Assembly: GCF_016765775.1 (NCBI RefSeq) | Contig: NZ_JAESVN010000003.1 | Coordinates: 248,001-312,000 of the forward strand | Direction of reading: 5' to 3' | DNA: 64,000 nucleotides | Origin: Szabonella alba | Lineage (GTDB): Bacteria > Pseudomonadota > Alphaproteobacteria > Rhodobacterales > Rhodobacteraceae | Shown here: positions 37,297 through 48,834 of the stretch, piece after piece | How the letters are laid out: each line of letters opens with the position of its first letter | How positions within the stretch are numbered: the stretch's first letter is position 1 | The notes under the pieces: model-generated | What the model was told of the DNA's origin: nothing | Seen by the model: only the letters and a program-made list of their open reading frames with translations | The model's database searches: none | Position numbers and translations under genes: made by a program

Positions 37297-38424
37297 TCAG
37301 ACCACCCCGCCCTTGGCCAGAACCCTGGCTTGCGCCACCCAGTCGTCGCGGGTGACACGGCCCTTGAACCCTTCAAGATTCTCATCAACCCAGGCCACCT
37401 CGGCCCCGGTCCAGTTCGCGATCTGATCGAAATGATAGAAGCCCAGGCTGTTGCACAGTTCTTCAAGCTTGGGCCCGACCCCCTTGATAAGCTTCAGGTC
37501 ATCCGGCTTGCCGCCGCGCGCCGATTTCAGCCCCGCAGGACGGTCGGCATCGGAAGACACATGCGTCGTCTCGGCGGTGCTGACCGCCTGATCCACGGGC
37601 TTGGCACTGGATTTGGCCGGGGCCTCCTGCACGGTGATGCCGGTCTCATCTGCGGGCACGCCCTTCCCCGGCTTCGGCTCGGCCTGTTTCGGCCCGCCTT
37701 TCGACGGATCCGCAGGTTTGCCCAGCCAAGGCGTCAGGATCGGCACCTCGGTTCCGTCGATGCGCTTGACCGTGTCGCCGAGATCGACAGCCAGTTGAAC
37801 CGATCCGTTATGGTCCATGCGGCCCTTTTCATGATCCTTCAGGCTGGTCAGGCCCGACAGCGGTTCGGATGCGTAGCGGCCATTCTGCGGACCGGGCAGC
37901 GGAACCTCACCCTTTGAAAAGCGGGTGATCAGATCGCGCAGGGTGTCGGGCGTCAGATCCTCATAGTAATCCTTGCCGATCTGGGCCATGGGCGCATTGG
38001 AACAGGCCCCCAGACATTCAACCTCTTCCCAGGAAAACTTGCCATCCGCCGACAGGGTATGCGGCAAGGGAGAGATCATTTCCTTGCAGACGGCAACCAG
38101 ATCCTCGGCGCCGCAGATCATGCAGGACGTGGTCCCGCAAATCTGGATATTCGCAACAGAACCAACAGGTTGAAGCTGGAACATGAAGTAGAAGGTCGCC
38201 ACTTCCAGCGCCCGGATATAGGCCATGCCCAGCATTCCCGCGACATGTTCGATTGCCGGGCGGCTCAGCCAGCCCTCTTGTTCCTGCGCGCGCCACAAAA
38301 GCGGAATGATCGCCGAGGCCTGACGGCCCTCGGGATATTTCGAGATCTGGCCCTCTGCCCATTCTTGATTGGCGGGGGTGAAGGCGAAATGGCTGGGCTG
38401 TTCCTTGTGAAGACGGCGAAGCAT
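37297..38424 (-). CDS. nuoE: NADH-quinone oxidoreductase subunit E with C-terminal helix-hairpin-helix extension
   Basis: Thioredoxin-like [2Fe-2S] subunit (cluster N1a) of the NADH-binding module. Residues 1-165 are the normal NuoE, with cluster Cys at 96, 101, 137 and 141 (ICGTTSC and CLGACSNAP). The 375-residue total is about twice the usual length: a Pro/Lys-rich linker at about 205-305 joins a C-terminal domain at 308-373 whose [20 protein letters not shown] is a helix-hairpin-helix-type motif. The ATG shares a base with the nuoD stop (TAATG). Confidence 0.96.
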   Translation of the reverse strand: MLRRLHKEQPSHFAFTPANQEWAEGQISKYPEGRQASAIIPLLWRAQEQEGWLSRPAIEHVAGMLGMAYIRALEVATFYFMFQLQPVGSVANIQICGTTSCMICGAEDLVAVCKEMISPLPHTLSADGKFSWEEVECLGACSNAPMAQIGKDYYEDLTPDTLRDLITRFSKGEVPLPGPQNGRYASEPLSGLTSLKDHEKGRMDHNGSVQLAVDLGDTVKRIDGTEVPILTPWLGKPADPSKGGPKQAEPKPGKGVPADETGITVQEAPAKSSAKPVDQAVSTAETTHVSSDADRPAGLKSARGGKPDDLKLIKGVGPKLEELCNSLGFYHFDQIANWTGAEVAWVDENLEGFKGRVTRDDWVAQARVLAKGGVV

Positions 38425-39635
38425 TAGCGGTCGATCTCCCCGAACACGACATCCATCGTGCCGATGATGGCAGCGACATCAGCCAGTTGATGCCCCTTGC
38501 TGATATGGTCCATGGATTGCAGATGCAGGAAACCCGGCGCGCGGATCTTGGCGCGGTAGGGTTTGTTCGTGCCATCGGCCACCAGATAGACACCGAATTC
38601 GCCCTTGGGCGCCTCGACAGCGGCATAAACCTCACCCGCCGGAACGTGGAAGCCCTCGGTATACAGCTTGAAGTGATGGATCAGAGCCTCCATCGAGGTT
38701 TTCATGTCACCGCGTTTGGGCGGGGTGATCTTGCCGCGCGCCAGAACTTCACCCGGTTCCTTGCGCAGTTTTTCACAGGCCTGACGGATGATCGAGGTCG
38801 ATTGCCGCATCTCGGCCATGCGCACAAGGTAACGGTCATAGCAGTCGCCATTCTTGCCGACGGGGATCTGGAAGTCGAATTCGTCATAGCATTCATAGGG
38901 CTGCGCGCGGCGCAGATCCCATGCAAGGCCCGATCCGCGCACCATGACACCCGAATAGCCCCAGTCGAGGATCTCCTGCTCACTCACGATGCCGATATCG
39001 GCATTGCGCTGCTTGAAGATGCGGTTCTCGGTCAGCAGCCCTTCGATATCATCCAGAACGCGCGGAAATTCCTGCGCCCAGATGTCGATATCCTCAATCA
39101 GTTCGGGGGTCAGATCCTGATGCACCCCGCCTGGACGGAAATAGGCCGCATGAAGCCGCGCCCCCGAGGCGCGTTCATAAAAGCCCATCAGCTTTTCGCG
39201 TTCCTCGAAGCCCCAGAGCGGCGGCGTCAGCGCGCCCACATCCATCGCCTGCGTGGTGACGTTCAACAGATGGTTCAGCACACGGCCGATCTCGGAGTAC
39301 AGAACGCGGATGATCTGCGCGCGGCGCGGCACAAGCGTTCCGGTCAGCTTTTCGATGGCCAGACACCAGGCGTGTTCCTGATTCATCGGCGCAACATAAT
39401 CCAGCCGGTCGAAATAGGGCAGGTTCTGCAGATAGGTGCGGCTTTCCATCAGCTTTTCGGTGCCACGATGCAGCAGGCCGATATGTGGATCGCAGCGTTC
39501 GACAATCTCGCCGTCAAGCTCCAGCACCAGACGCAGAACGCCGTGGGCCGCAGGATGTTGCGGGCCGAAGTTGATGTTGAAGTTGCGGATCTTCTGTTCC
39601 CCGGTGCGGGCGTCGTCGAAGCTGCCATCCATCAT
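38424..39635 (-). CDS. nuoD: NADH-quinone oxidoreductase subunit D
   Basis: The 49-kDa-type subunit forming the quinone site with NuoB. The 403 residues include [20 protein letters not shown] and [14 protein letters not shown] at the N-terminal quinone loop, and the C-terminal [19 protein letters not shown] typical of the family. The start overlaps the sulfotransferase-like gene as ATGA, and the stop overlaps nuoE. NuoC and NuoD are separate here, as in other alphaproteobacteria. Confidence 0.97.
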   Translation of the reverse strand: MMDGSFDDARTGEQKIRNFNINFGPQHPAAHGVLRLVLELDGEIVERCDPHIGLLHRGTEKLMESRTYLQNLPYFDRLDYVAPMNQEHAWCLAIEKLTGTLVPRRAQIIRVLYSEIGRVLNHLLNVTTQAMDVGALTPPLWGFEEREKLMGFYERASGARLHAAYFRPGGVHQDLTPELIEDIDIWAQEFPRVLDDIEGLLTENRIFKQRNADIGIVSEQEILDWGYSGVMVRGSGLAWDLRRAQPYECYDEFDFQIPVGKNGDCYDRYLVRMAEMRQSTSIIRQACEKLRKEPGEVLARGKITPPKRGDMKTSMEALIHHFKLYTEGFHVPAGEVYAAVEAPKGEFGVYLVADGTNKPYRAKIRAPGFLHLQSMDHISKGHQLADVAAIIGTMDVVFGEIDR

Positions 39636-40561
39636 GTCACATCCTCACCCATGTTCCGCCGCCAGCTTGCCGGAAGTCTTTCGGCATAGTGACGCGCGAC
39701 ATATTCATATTGCGGCCGCAGGATCGACCGGGCGCGAGCCCGTTGCGCCTCGGGCATCGCAAGTTCCGGCCCCGCCAGAACCCGCGTGCCAAAATCGGCG
39801 GGGGCGCTGCGGATGTCCAGCCAGTCGCACAGCCGCGACAGCCCCGGCAGGGACAGGAGTTCCTCCTGAAACAGCACAAGACGACGACCGGGGGCTGCCA
39901 CCGCGCGCAGCCGTTCCAGCGTTGCGGCATAATCACCCCGTTCCAGCGCGCCCTTGCGGCGTCCCGCCAGCACGTCATCCAGCATGGCAAAGGCCAGATC
40001 GGGCACGGAATCCATGGCCCTTGCCGCCCGGGCCGCCATCATGCGCACCTGGCTCCACAGCCGCGAAACAGGATCGCGCAGCAGATACAGGAACCGCACA
40101 TCCGGGGCCATCCCGGCCATGCCGCGCAGCCGCGCCTCGGGCAGCATTCCATAGGAAGGCGTGATATCGGCCATCACAGGCCGCGCGCCGCGCCCGCCCT
40201 CAAGATAGGCCAGATAGGCCGGAATATCCTCACACCGCCGATCCAGAACCTCGGCCCAGTCATTCACATCGGCCAGCTTCTGCAAGGCCCGGTCGCGCGA
40301 CGCGCCTTTGGCCTTGTCCACCTGCCGCATCAGTTTCTGCGCGAAACCGGTATGCACCTTCAACTGCCGCTCAAAGGCACCGCTTTCCAGCGTGTCAAAG
40401 TAATGCAGTTCCTTGATCGCGCGCAGATGGCAGTCGGGATGCGCCGACAAGTGGTTGTAAAGCCAGGTTGTCCCTGCCTTCGTCGCCCCCACACACAAAA
40501 GGATTGTCGGACCGCCCGCCACCGGATCAGCCCTTGGCCTTGTCATCACCGGGAAGCACAT
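39632..40561 (-). CDS. PAPS-dependent sulfotransferase-like protein between nuoC and nuoD
   Basis: A 309-residue protein of the sulfotransferase superfamily. The 5'-phosphosulfate loop is [15 protein letters not shown] at about 24-38, followed by KELHYFD at about 50-56 (a region typical of heparan-type sulfotransferases) and the 3'-phosphate motif [12 protein letters not shown] at about 160-171. The acceptor is unknown; no sulfation or capsule genes are near. Its 5' end overlaps nuoC by 35 bases (20 if the second ATG at 40546 is used), and its stop overlaps nuoD as ATGA, so it is coupled to complex I expression. Confidence 0.88.
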   Translation of the reverse strand: MCFPVMTRPRADPVAGGPTILLCVGATKAGTTWLYNHLSAHPDCHLRAIKELHYFDTLESGAFERQLKVHTGFAQKLMRQVDKAKGASRDRALQKLADVNDWAEVLDRRCEDIPAYLAYLEGGRGARPVMADITPSYGMLPEARLRGMAGMAPDVRFLYLLRDPVSRLWSQVRMMAARAARAMDSVPDLAFAMLDDVLAGRRKGALERGDYAATLERLRAVAAPGRRLVLFQEELLSLPGLSRLCDWLDIRSAPADFGTRVLAGPELAMPEAQRARARSILRPQYEYVARHYAERLPASWRRNMGEDVT

Positions 40562-41129
40562 ATTGCGCGCCTTCCCAGGGGGACATGAAATCGAACTGCC
40601 GGTATTCCTGCACCAGTTTCACCGGCTCATAGACGACGCGCTTCTGCGCCTCGTCATAGCGCACCTCGGTATAGCCGGTGGTCGGGAAATCCTTGCGCAG
40701 CGGATGGCCGCGAAAGCCGTAATCGGTCAGGATGCGGCGCAGGTCGGGATGGCCGGTGAACAGGATGCCGAACATGTCGAACACTTCCCGCTCAAACCAG
40801 TTGGCCGCCGGAAAGACCGGCGTGATCGAGGGCACCATCTCGGATTCATGCAGCGCGATCTTCAGGCGGATGCGTTGATTGCGATACATCGACAGGAAAT
40901 GATAGACCACGTCGAACCGCGCGGGCCGGGCTGGGTGATCAACCGCCGTGATATCGACCAGCGTCGAGAAACGGCAGGTCGCATCGGTTTTCAGCAATTC
41001 GACCATCTGCACCAGAAAGGCCGGCAGCACCTCGATCGTCAACTCGTCAAAGGCGACGCTGGTTCTGACCACCGCATCGGGGCGGCGCATCTCGATCAGG
41101 GCGGCAAGCTCTTGCAAGGCTTCGGACAT
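40527..41129 (-). CDS. nuoC: NADH-quinone oxidoreductase subunit C
   Basis: The 30-kDa-type peripheral subunit. The 200 residues contain the family signature [20 protein letters not shown] and [20 protein letters not shown], with [20 protein letters not shown]. The C-terminus (DKAKG) overlaps the start of the sulfotransferase-like gene. It lies 12 bases after nuoB. Confidence 0.97.
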   Translation of the reverse strand: MSEALQELAALIEMRRPDAVVRTSVAFDELTIEVLPAFLVQMVELLKTDATCRFSTLVDITAVDHPARPARFDVVYHFLSMYRNQRIRLKIALHESEMVPSITPVFPAANWFEREVFDMFGILFTGHPDLRRILTDYGFRGHPLRKDFPTTGYTEVRYDEAQKRVVYEPVKLVQEYRQFDFMSPWEGAQYVLPGDDKAKG

Positions 41130-41141
41130 GGGCGGGCCTCC

Positions 41142-42046
<905 letters not shown>

Positions 42047-42111
42047 AAGGGGCTCCTATCGCTGGCGACATGCTTGCCTCTGCCGCTGCCGGGCAGACTG
42101 TTCTTTGGCTC

Positions 42112-42140
42112 CGTTTACTCTGCCCCCCTGTCGGGGTCAA
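42112..42140 (-). promoter_or_regulatory. nuoA: Sigma70-type promoter of the nuo operon
   Basis: Read leftward: TTGACC, exactly 17 bases, then TAAACG, ending 65 bases before the nuoA ATG at 42046. It lies in the 189-base gap after the leucine-degradation operon, and is the best -35/-10 pair there. Confidence 0.65.
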
Positions 42141-42235
42141 CCGAAGGCGGATGCCAGAGCAGCCTTCAAAAGCGCGCAAAAGCCGCATGTATGCGATGGT
42201 ATACCAAAATTCTTCTGCAATGCGGCACGAAAAGC

Positions 42236-43018
42236 TCAGCGCACCCAGCCGGGCTTGCGTTTTGCAAAGAAGGCCGCGATTCCCTCGGCTGCCTCATCGC
42301 CTTGCCAGCGGGCGACAAGGGCCCATACCGAATGGTCAATTGCAGCCTCGGCCGACAGCCCGCCCAGATCGCGGATCAGGGCCTTGGCCTCGGCCACCGC
42401 CCCCGGCGCGCAAGACAGATAGGGGATCACCTCGGCCTCGACCGCAGCGGCCAGATCATCCGCTGGCACCGCGCGCGCCAGCAGGCCCAGTTGCACGGCC
42501 TCCTCCGCATCGAAAAGCCGGGCCGACATGAAAACCCGCCGTGCCATGGCCTGCCCCATGCGGGCAACGACATAGGGGCCGATGGTGGCCGGGATCAGCC
42601 CCAGACGGGTTTCGGTCAACCCGAACCGCGCGCCCGTGGATCCGATGGCCACATCACAGACCGACATCATGCCGATGCCGCCGCCAAAGGCCTGCCCCTG
42701 CACCGCACCGATCAGGGGTTTGGGCAATTCGTTAAGCGCACGCAGCATCCCGGCCAGCCGGTGCGCCTCGGCCGCGCGGGTGTCATCATCTGCCGCCACC
42801 TGCGCGCGCATCCAGTCCAGATCACCGCCCGCGCAGAAGGTATCACCCGCCCCGGTCAGCACCACGACCCGCACTGCCGGATCGGCCCCCAGATCCGCCG
42901 CTGCCGCCGTCAGATCATCCATCATATCCGAGGACAGCGCATTGCGCTTGTCGGGCCGGTTCAGCGTCAGGGTCGCGACCCCGCGCGCATCGGTTTCAAT
43001 CGTGATTGTCTGAGCCAT
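42236..43018 (-). CDS. liuC: Enoyl-CoA hydratase family, probable methylglutaconyl-CoA hydratase
   Basis: Crotonase-fold enzyme expected to hydrate 3-methylglutaconyl-CoA to HMG-CoA in leucine breakdown. The 260 residues have the oxyanion segments LTGAGDTFCAGGDLDWM at about 54-70 and AVQGQAFGGGIGMMSVCDVA at about 104-123. The specific substrate is inferred from its place after HMG-CoA lyase, mccA, mccB and ivd. Its start lies 23 bases inside the 3' end of the lyase gene. Last gene of the operon. Confidence 0.9.
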   Translation of the reverse strand: MAQTITIETDARGVATLTLNRPDKRNALSSDMMDDLTAAAADLGADPAVRVVVLTGAGDTFCAGGDLDWMRAQVAADDDTRAAEAHRLAGMLRALNELPKPLIGAVQGQAFGGGIGMMSVCDVAIGSTGARFGLTETRLGLIPATIGPYVVARMGQAMARRVFMSARLFDAEEAVQLGLLARAVPADDLAAAVEAEVIPYLSCAPGAVAEAKALIRDLGGLSAEAAIDHSVWALVARWQGDEAAEGIAAFFAKRKPGWVR

Positions 43019-43883
43019 GTCCGCCCTCTGCTGATCCGCGCCGCATCGCCTGCGCCAGTGCCTCCGCCGGGTCCATCACTGCCAGATCAAGCCCCGTCTG
43101 CCAGCCCTGCCCCGCCAGATGCCGCGCCACAGCGCCGGTCGCGACATTGCCCGCCGCCCCCGGCGCATAGGGGCAGCCCCCCAGCCCGCCGACCGCCGCA
43201 TCGAAGACGCGCAGCCCGCGTGCCAGCGAGACATCGATATTCTCCAGCGCGCGGCCATTGGTGTCGTGGTAATGCCCTGCCAGCCGCGCGGGTGGCATTT
43301 CCTGCAACACGGCGGCCAGCATGGCGTCGATGGTTTCGGGGCGGCCCTGCCCGATGGTGTCGCCAAGGCTGACCTCATGACAGCCCATGTCGCGCAGCGC
43401 GGCCACAACCCGCGCCACCGATCCCGGCGGCACCGGCCCGTCATAGGGACAATCGGTCACGCAGGAGACATAGCCCCGCAGCGCGATCCCATGCGCAAGG
43501 GCCGCCGCCGCGACAGGGGCAAATCGGTCCAGGCTTTCGGCAATCGTCGCGTTCAGATTGGCGCGGCTGAACCCTTCCGAGGCCGAGGCGAAGATTGCCA
43601 CCTCATCGGCCCGGGCCAGCGCCGCCGCCTCGAACCCTTTCAGGTTCGGGGTCAGCGCGGCATAGGCAATGCCCGGCGCGCGTCGGATGCCCGCCATCAC
43701 CGCCGCCCCGTCGGCCATCTGCGGCACCCATTTCGGTGAAACAAAGCTCGCCACCTCGATCCGCCGGAACCCCGCGCCAGACAGGCAGTCGATCAGCGCG
43801 ATCTTTTCCGCCGTGGGGATCGGGCGCTTTTCATTCTGCAGCCCGTCGCGCGGCCCGACCTCATAGATTTCGACGGTCTCCAC
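42996..43883 (-). CDS. liuE: Hydroxymethylglutaryl-CoA lyase
   Basis: Cleaves HMG-CoA to acetoacetate and acetyl-CoA, the end of leucine degradation. The 295 residues show the catalytic N-terminus EVGPRDGLQNEK, the metal-binding HYHDTNGRALENI and the signature GLGGCPYAPGAAGNVATG with the active-site Cys. It is 3 bases after mccA and overlaps the hydratase gene. Confidence 0.96.
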   Translation of the reverse strand: METVEIYEVGPRDGLQNEKRPIPTAEKIALIDCLSGAGFRRIEVASFVSPKWVPQMADGAAVMAGIRRAPGIAYAALTPNLKGFEAAALARADEVAIFASASEGFSRANLNATIAESLDRFAPVAAAALAHGIALRGYVSCVTDCPYDGPVPPGSVARVVAALRDMGCHEVSLGDTIGQGRPETIDAMLAAVLQEMPPARLAGHYHDTNGRALENIDVSLARGLRVFDAAVGGLGGCPYAPGAAGNVATGAVARHLAGQGWQTGLDLAVMDPAEALAQAMRRGSAEGGHGSDNHD

Positions 43884-43886
43884 GGC

Positions 43887-45869
43887 CTAGCCCTCCCCGT
43901 CCCCGGACAGAGCTTCCAGCCGGATCAGTGCTGCCCCGGCCTCGACCTGCGCGCCCACGGCAACCAGAACCTCGGCCACCACGCCATCGCGCGCCGCGGT
44001 CAGCGTATGTTCCATCTTCATCGCCTCCAGCACGGCCAGACGGTCGCCCGCAGCCACAACGTCACCCGCCGCAACCAGCACCGATTTCACCAATCCGGGC
44101 ATCGGGGAAAGCGTCACATCCCCCCCCACCCCGGCCTGCGTCTGACGGTCCAGCGGGTCGATCCGGTCCAGCACCAGAACCGGCCGCCCCTCGGGCAGGA
44201 GCACATGCAGCCGCGCGCCATCCGTCACCACCTTCATCGGCGCACGGCCCTCGACCGACCAGCCGCTTGCCGGGTAAGTGACAAGGCCCGCCCGTTCGGC
44301 AAGGAACAACTGCCCGCCCAGTTCCACCTGCGCGCGGTTCGGCGCCGCAAGGGTGATGCGCCCGCTGACCTCCCCCTCCGGTCCCGCAAGGCTCACTATC
44401 CATCCCATGGGCTGCCAAATCGTGAATCCCGCCAGCGCATCGCCGGGCAGAGCGGCGGCGGCCAGCAGCGCCGTGACCTCGGCCGCGCAGGTCAGATGGT
44501 CGCGCGGGGGCGTGGCGGTCAGGGCGTCCAGATCCCGCGCGATCAGCCCGGTATCGACATCGCCCGAAGCAAAGCCTTCATGCCGGGACAGCGCGTGAAG
44601 GAAGGCCAGATTGGTCACTGTGCCCGCCACCTCAGTGCCCGCAAGCCCGCGTTCCAGCTGCCGCAGCGCGACGGCGCGGGTCGCACCATGGGTGATGATC
44701 TTGGCGATCATCGGATCATACCAGGGGCTGATCGTATCGCCCGCCCGCACCCCGCTATCGGCCCGCACGCCCGCCGGAAAGGCCAGATGCGCCAGCCGTC
44801 CCGTTGCAGGCAGGAACCCTGCCGGGACATCCTCGGCATAAAGCCGCGCCTCGAAAGCATGGCCCTGGATCGCCAGATCCTGCTGCCGCAGGGGCAAGGG
44901 TTCGCCTGCCGCGACGCGCAGCTGCCATTCGACAAGGTCGATGCCGGTGATCGCCTCGGTCACGGGATGTTCGACCTGAAGCCGCGTGTTCATCTCCATG
45001 AACCAGAAGCGGTCAACGCGCAGCCCGTCAGAGGCGTCGACGATGAATTCCACCGTGCCTGCGCCACTGTATCCGATGGCCTCGGCGGCGCGCACCGCAG
45101 CCCCCCCCATGGCCGCGCGCATCTCGGGCGTCATGCCGGGGGCCGGGGCCTCCTCGATCACCTTCTGATGACGGCGCTGCAGACTGCAATCGCGTTCGAA
45201 CAGATGCACGGCATTCGTGCCGTCGCCAAAGACCTGCACCTCGATATGGCGCGGCTTTTCGACATATTTCTCGATCAGCACGCGGTCATTGCCAAAGGCG
45301 GTCGCGGCCTCGCCCTTGGCCGAGGCCAGCGCCGCAGCGAAATCCCCGGCCCGGTCGACACGGCGCATGCCCTTGCCACCGCCCCCCGCCACGGCCTTGA
45401 TCAGAACCGGATAGCCGATGGTTTCGGCCTCCTGCACCAGCCGTTCGGGGGATTGCTCTGCCCCCTGATAGCCCGGCACCACCGGCACGCCTGCGCGCGC
45501 CATGAGATCCTTGGCCGCATCCTTCAGCCCCATGGCCCGGATCGCATCGGCGGGCGGCCCGATGAAAACCAGCCCCGCTGCCGTCACAGCCTCGACGAAA
45601 TCGGGGTTTTCAGACAGAAAGCCATAGCCGGGGTGAATCGCCTCGGCCCCCGTGGCCAACGCCGCGGCGATAATCGCATCGCCTTTCAGATAGCTGTCTG
45701 CCGGACGCGCGCCGCCGATGGGCATGGCCTCATCGGCCAGCGTCACATGCAAGGCATCCGCATCGGCATCGGAATGGACGGCGACGCAGGCCACGCCCAG
45801 GGATTGCGCGGAACGGATCACCCGGCAGGCGATTTCGCCGCGATTGGCGATCAGGATCTTGCGGAACAT
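43887..45869 (-). CDS. mccA: Methylcrotonyl-CoA carboxylase, biotin-containing alpha subunit
   Basis: Carboxylates biotin and, with the beta subunit, converts 3-methylcrotonyl-CoA to 3-methylglutaconyl-CoA. The 660 residues contain a biotin carboxylase domain (MFRKILIANRGEIACRVIR; ATP-grasp AVAGGGGKGMRRV; EMNTRLQVEHPVTE) and a C-terminal carrier with the biotin-lysine motif VLEAMKMEHTL. I chose the ATG at 45869, which begins the domain. MCC rather than propionyl-CoA carboxylase is inferred from the operon. A gap of 113 bases with a dispersed repeat separates it from mccB. Confidence 0.93.
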   Translation of the reverse strand: MFRKILIANRGEIACRVIRSAQSLGVACVAVHSDADADALHVTLADEAMPIGGARPADSYLKGDAIIAAALATGAEAIHPGYGFLSENPDFVEAVTAAGLVFIGPPADAIRAMGLKDAAKDLMARAGVPVVPGYQGAEQSPERLVQEAETIGYPVLIKAVAGGGGKGMRRVDRAGDFAAALASAKGEAATAFGNDRVLIEKYVEKPRHIEVQVFGDGTNAVHLFERDCSLQRRHQKVIEEAPAPGMTPEMRAAMGGAAVRAAEAIGYSGAGTVEFIVDASDGLRVDRFWFMEMNTRLQVEHPVTEAITGIDLVEWQLRVAAGEPLPLRQQDLAIQGHAFEARLYAEDVPAGFLPATGRLAHLAFPAGVRADSGVRAGDTISPWYDPMIAKIITHGATRAVALRQLERGLAGTEVAGTVTNLAFLHALSRHEGFASGDVDTGLIARDLDALTATPPRDHLTCAAEVTALLAAAALPGDALAGFTIWQPMGWIVSLAGPEGEVSGRITLAAPNRAQVELGGQLFLAERAGLVTYPASGWSVEGRAPMKVVTDGARLHVLLPEGRPVLVLDRIDPLDRQTQAGVGGDVTLSPMPGLVKSVLVAAGDVVAAGDRLAVLEAMKMEHTLTAARDGVVAEVLVAVGAQVEAGAALIRLEALSGDGEG

Positions 45870-45914
45870 GGGCAGCCCTCGTTCTGGCGGCGAAGCAGGG
45901 GTTTTCCACCCCCG

Positions 45915-45946
45915 CACCCCCGGAGGATATTTGCAAACAGGTGAAA
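45915..45946 (-). repeat. Dispersed intergenic repeat, copy in the mccB-mccA gap
   Basis: Read leftward it contains TTTCACCTG...CAAATATCC and TCCGGGGGTG, matching copies at about 49.85 and 57.17 kb. Elements like this are common between genes in Rhodobacterales (recollection). Confidence 0.6.
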
Positions 45947-45982
45947 GGGGGCGCGGGATAAGGTCCGGGTCATGCGCATGGG

Positions 45983-47587
45983 CTACATCCGGAACAGGCC
46001 GAAGCGCGTCGGCTCGATCGGGGCATTCAGGGCGGCCCGCAGGGACAAAGCCAGCACCTGCCGCGACCGGCGCGGGTCGATGGTTCCGTCATCCCAAAGC
46101 CGCGCCGAGGCGTAGAGCGGATGCGACTGGCGTTCGAACATCTCGACGGTGGGGCGCTTGAATTCGGCCTCCTCGGCCTCGGTCCATGTACCGCCTGCCC
46201 GTTCGATCCCGTCACGCCGCACCGTGGCCAGAACCCCCGCCGCCTGCGCCCCCCCCATGACCGAAATCCGGCTGTTGGGCCATGTCCACAGAAAGCGCGG
46301 CGAATAGGCCCTGCCCGCCATGCCGTAATTGCCCGCCCCGAAACTGCCACCGACCAGCATCGTGATCTTCGGCACATTGGTCGTGGCCACCGCCGTCACC
46401 AGTTTCGCGCCATGCCGGGCGATGCCCTCATTCTCATATTTCCGTCCCACCATGAAGCCGGTGATGTTCTGCAGAAAAACCAGCGGGATGTTGCGCTGGC
46501 TGCACAATTCGACGAAATGCGCCCCCTTCACCGCCGCCTCGGAAAACAGCACGCCGTTATTGGCGATGATCCCCACCGGGCAGCCCATGACATGGGCAAA
46601 GCCGGTGACCAGCGTTTCCCCGAACCGCGCCTTGAATTCATCAAAGCGCGAGCCATCGACCAGCCGCGCAATCACCTCGCGGATGTCATAGGGGCTGCGC
46701 AGATCGGCGGGAACGACACCCAGGATTTCCTCGGGGTCATAGGCGGGATCCTCAGGGCTTTGCCATTGCACGCTTGCGGGCCGGGTCCGGTTCAGATTGG
46801 CGACCGCGCGCCGCGCCAGCGCCAGCGCATGGGCGTCATCCTCAGCCAGATAATCGGCCACGCCGGAAAGACGCGTATGCACATCGCCGCCGCCCAGATC
46901 CTCGGCGCTGACCACCTCACCGGTGGCAGCCTTGACCAGTGGCGGCCCTGCCAGAAAGATCGTGCCCTGATCCTTCACGATGATCGTCACATCCGACATG
47001 GCGGGCACATAGGCCCCGCCTGCGGTGCAGGAGCCCATCACAACGGCGATCTGCGGAATGCCCGCCGCCGACATGCGGGCCTGATTGTAGAAGATACGCC
47101 CGAAATGGTCACGGTCAGGGAACACCTCATCCTGATTGGGGAGGTTTGCGCCGCCGCTGTCGACAAGATAGAGACAGGGCAGATGGCATTCTGCCGCGAT
47201 CTCCTGCGCGCGCAGGTGTTTCTTGACCGTCATCGGGTAATAGGTGCCGCCCTTCACCGTGGCATCATTGCAAACGATCATGCAATCCTGCCCCGAAACG
47301 CGCCCCACCCCGGCGATCACCCCTGCCGAAGGCGCCGCCCCGTCATACATCCCATGGGCGGCGGTGGCCCCGATTTCCAGAAAGGCCGATCCGGCGTCCA
47401 GCAGCCCCGCCACCCGGTCGCGCGGCGCCATCTTGCCGCGTCCGATGTGACGGGCCAGCGCCTTTTCCCCGCCGCCCGCTGCGGCAAGCGCGGCGGCGGC
47501 CGCGACGACCTCAAGCGCCTCAAGATGCGCGGCGCGATTGGCGCGGAAGGGTTCGGATCCGGTCAGTATCTGCGACGTCAGCTTCAT
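45983..47587 (-). CDS. mccB: Methylcrotonyl-CoA carboxylase, carboxyltransferase beta subunit
   Basis: Transfers the carboxyl group from biotin to 3-methylcrotonyl-CoA. The 534 residues contain the crotonase-fold carboxyltransferase blocks [49 protein letters not shown] and [16 protein letters not shown]. The start at 47587 has AAGGA seven bases upstream; an ATG at 47605 would add six residues. Second gene of the ivd-mccB-mccA-lyase-hydratase unit. Confidence 0.95.
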   Translation of the reverse strand: MKLTSQILTGSEPFRANRAAHLEALEVVAAAAALAAAGGGEKALARHIGRGKMAPRDRVAGLLDAGSAFLEIGATAAHGMYDGAAPSAGVIAGVGRVSGQDCMIVCNDATVKGGTYYPMTVKKHLRAQEIAAECHLPCLYLVDSGGANLPNQDEVFPDRDHFGRIFYNQARMSAAGIPQIAVVMGSCTAGGAYVPAMSDVTIIVKDQGTIFLAGPPLVKAATGEVVSAEDLGGGDVHTRLSGVADYLAEDDAHALALARRAVANLNRTRPASVQWQSPEDPAYDPEEILGVVPADLRSPYDIREVIARLVDGSRFDEFKARFGETLVTGFAHVMGCPVGIIANNGVLFSEAAVKGAHFVELCSQRNIPLVFLQNITGFMVGRKYENEGIARHGAKLVTAVATTNVPKITMLVGGSFGAGNYGMAGRAYSPRFLWTWPNSRISVMGGAQAAGVLATVRRDGIERAGGTWTEAEEAEFKRPTVEMFERQSHPLYASARLWDDGTIDPRRSRQVLALSLRAALNAPIEPTRFGLFRM

Positions 47588-47636
47588 GTCTTGGTCCTTC
47601 GGCACCGGGGATCATCACAGGGTGGCAGGCGCGGGT

Positions 47637-48797
47637 TCATTCCCGCCCCATCAGTTCACGGCCCACCAGCATCCGGCGGATTTCAGACGTGCCTGCGCCG
47701 ATCTCCATCAGCTTGGCATCGCGGAACAGACGGCTGACGGCGGAATCGTTCAGGAATCCTGCCCCGCCCATGGCCTGCACGGCCTGATGCGCCTGCACCA
47801 TGGCCTGTTCGCTGGCATAAAGCACACATCCCGCCGCATCGGCCCGCGTGACCGCGCCCCGGTCGCAGGCGCGCGCGACCTCATAGACATAGGCCCGGGC
47901 CGAATTCAGCGCGACATACATATCCGCCAGCTTGCCCTGCATCAGCTGGAAATCCCCGATGCGCTGGCCGAATTGCCGCCGCTCACGCAGATAGGGCAGC
48001 ACCTCATCCAGACAGGCGGCCATGATACCCGTGCCGATCCCCGACAGCACGACCCGTTCGTAATCCAGCCCCGACATCAACACGCGGACGCCGCGCCCTT
48101 CCTCACCCAGAACATTCTCGAAAGGAACCTCGCAATCGTCGAAAATCAGCTCGGCCGTGTTCGATCCGCGCATTCCCAGCTTGTCGAAATGCGGGCTGGT
48201 CGAGAATCCCTTCATCGACTTTTCCACGATGAAGGCGGTGATGCCCCGACTGCCCGCCCCGGGATCGGTCTTGGCATAGACCACCAGCGTATCGGCATCG
48301 GGGCCATTGGTGATCCAGTATTTCGTGCCGTTCAGCAGGTAATGGCCGTTGCGCCGTTCCGCGCGCAGCTTCATCGACACGACATCCGACCCGGCCCCGG
48401 CCTCGGACATCGCCAGCGCGCCGACATTGCGGCCCGAAACCAGCCCCGGCAGATAACGCTGTTTCTGCGCTTCGGTGCCGTTCAGCTTGATCTGGTTGAC
48501 GCAAAGATTGGAATGCGCACCGTAAGACAGGGAAACCGAGGCCGAAGCGCGGGCGATTTCCTCGATCGCCACGACATGGGCAAGATAGGACATGCCCGCG
48601 CCGCCATATTCCTCGGGCACTGTGATGCCCAGCAAGCCCAGATCCCCCATTTCCTGCCAGAGCACGGCGGGAAATTCATTGCTGCGGTCAATCTCGGCGG
48701 CCATTGGCCGGACCCGTTCCTGCGCCCAGCGATGCACCATGTCGCGCAGGGCCGAAACATCCTCGCCCAGATCGAACTGCATGGATTCCGTGAACAT
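47637..48797 (-). CDS. ivd: Isovaleryl-CoA dehydrogenase
   Basis: FAD enzyme oxidising isovaleryl-CoA to 3-methylcrotonyl-CoA in leucine degradation. The 386 residues have acyl-CoA dehydrogenase motifs: [34 protein letters not shown], the catalytic Glu in [16 protein letters not shown] (the position that separates isovaleryl- from other acyl-CoA dehydrogenases), and [11 protein letters not shown] near the end. The ATG at 48797 has GGAGGGGG seven bases upstream. First gene of the operon behind a promoter with an overlapping palindrome. Confidence 0.95.
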   Translation of the reverse strand: MFTESMQFDLGEDVSALRDMVHRWAQERVRPMAAEIDRSNEFPAVLWQEMGDLGLLGITVPEEYGGAGMSYLAHVVAIEEIARASASVSLSYGAHSNLCVNQIKLNGTEAQKQRYLPGLVSGRNVGALAMSEAGAGSDVVSMKLRAERRNGHYLLNGTKYWITNGPDADTLVVYAKTDPGAGSRGITAFIVEKSMKGFSTSPHFDKLGMRGSNTAELIFDDCEVPFENVLGEEGRGVRVLMSGLDYERVVLSGIGTGIMAACLDEVLPYLRERRQFGQRIGDFQLMQGKLADMYVALNSARAYVYEVARACDRGAVTRADAAGCVLYASEQAMVQAHQAVQAMGGAGFLNDSAVSRLFRDAKLMEIGAGTSEIRRMLVGRELMGRE

Positions 48798-48819
48798 CGC
48801 GCTACCCCCTCCCAGGAAT

Positions 48820-48833
48820 TGAACGTATGTTCA
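48820..48833. promoter_or_regulatory. Candidate operator between the ivd promoter and start
   Basis: TGAAC-GTAT-GTTCA, perfect 5-base arms, begins one base downstream of the -10 of the ivd promoter and 23 bases before the ivd ATG. The position is typical for a repressor, perhaps TetR type; no regulator gene is adjacent. Confidence 0.55.
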
Positions 48834-48834
48834 T

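Noticed and set aside
42180-42202. GTAT...ATAC pairing in the gap before nuoA
   Set aside because: Arms are only four bases with an irregular centre; it is not better than chance.
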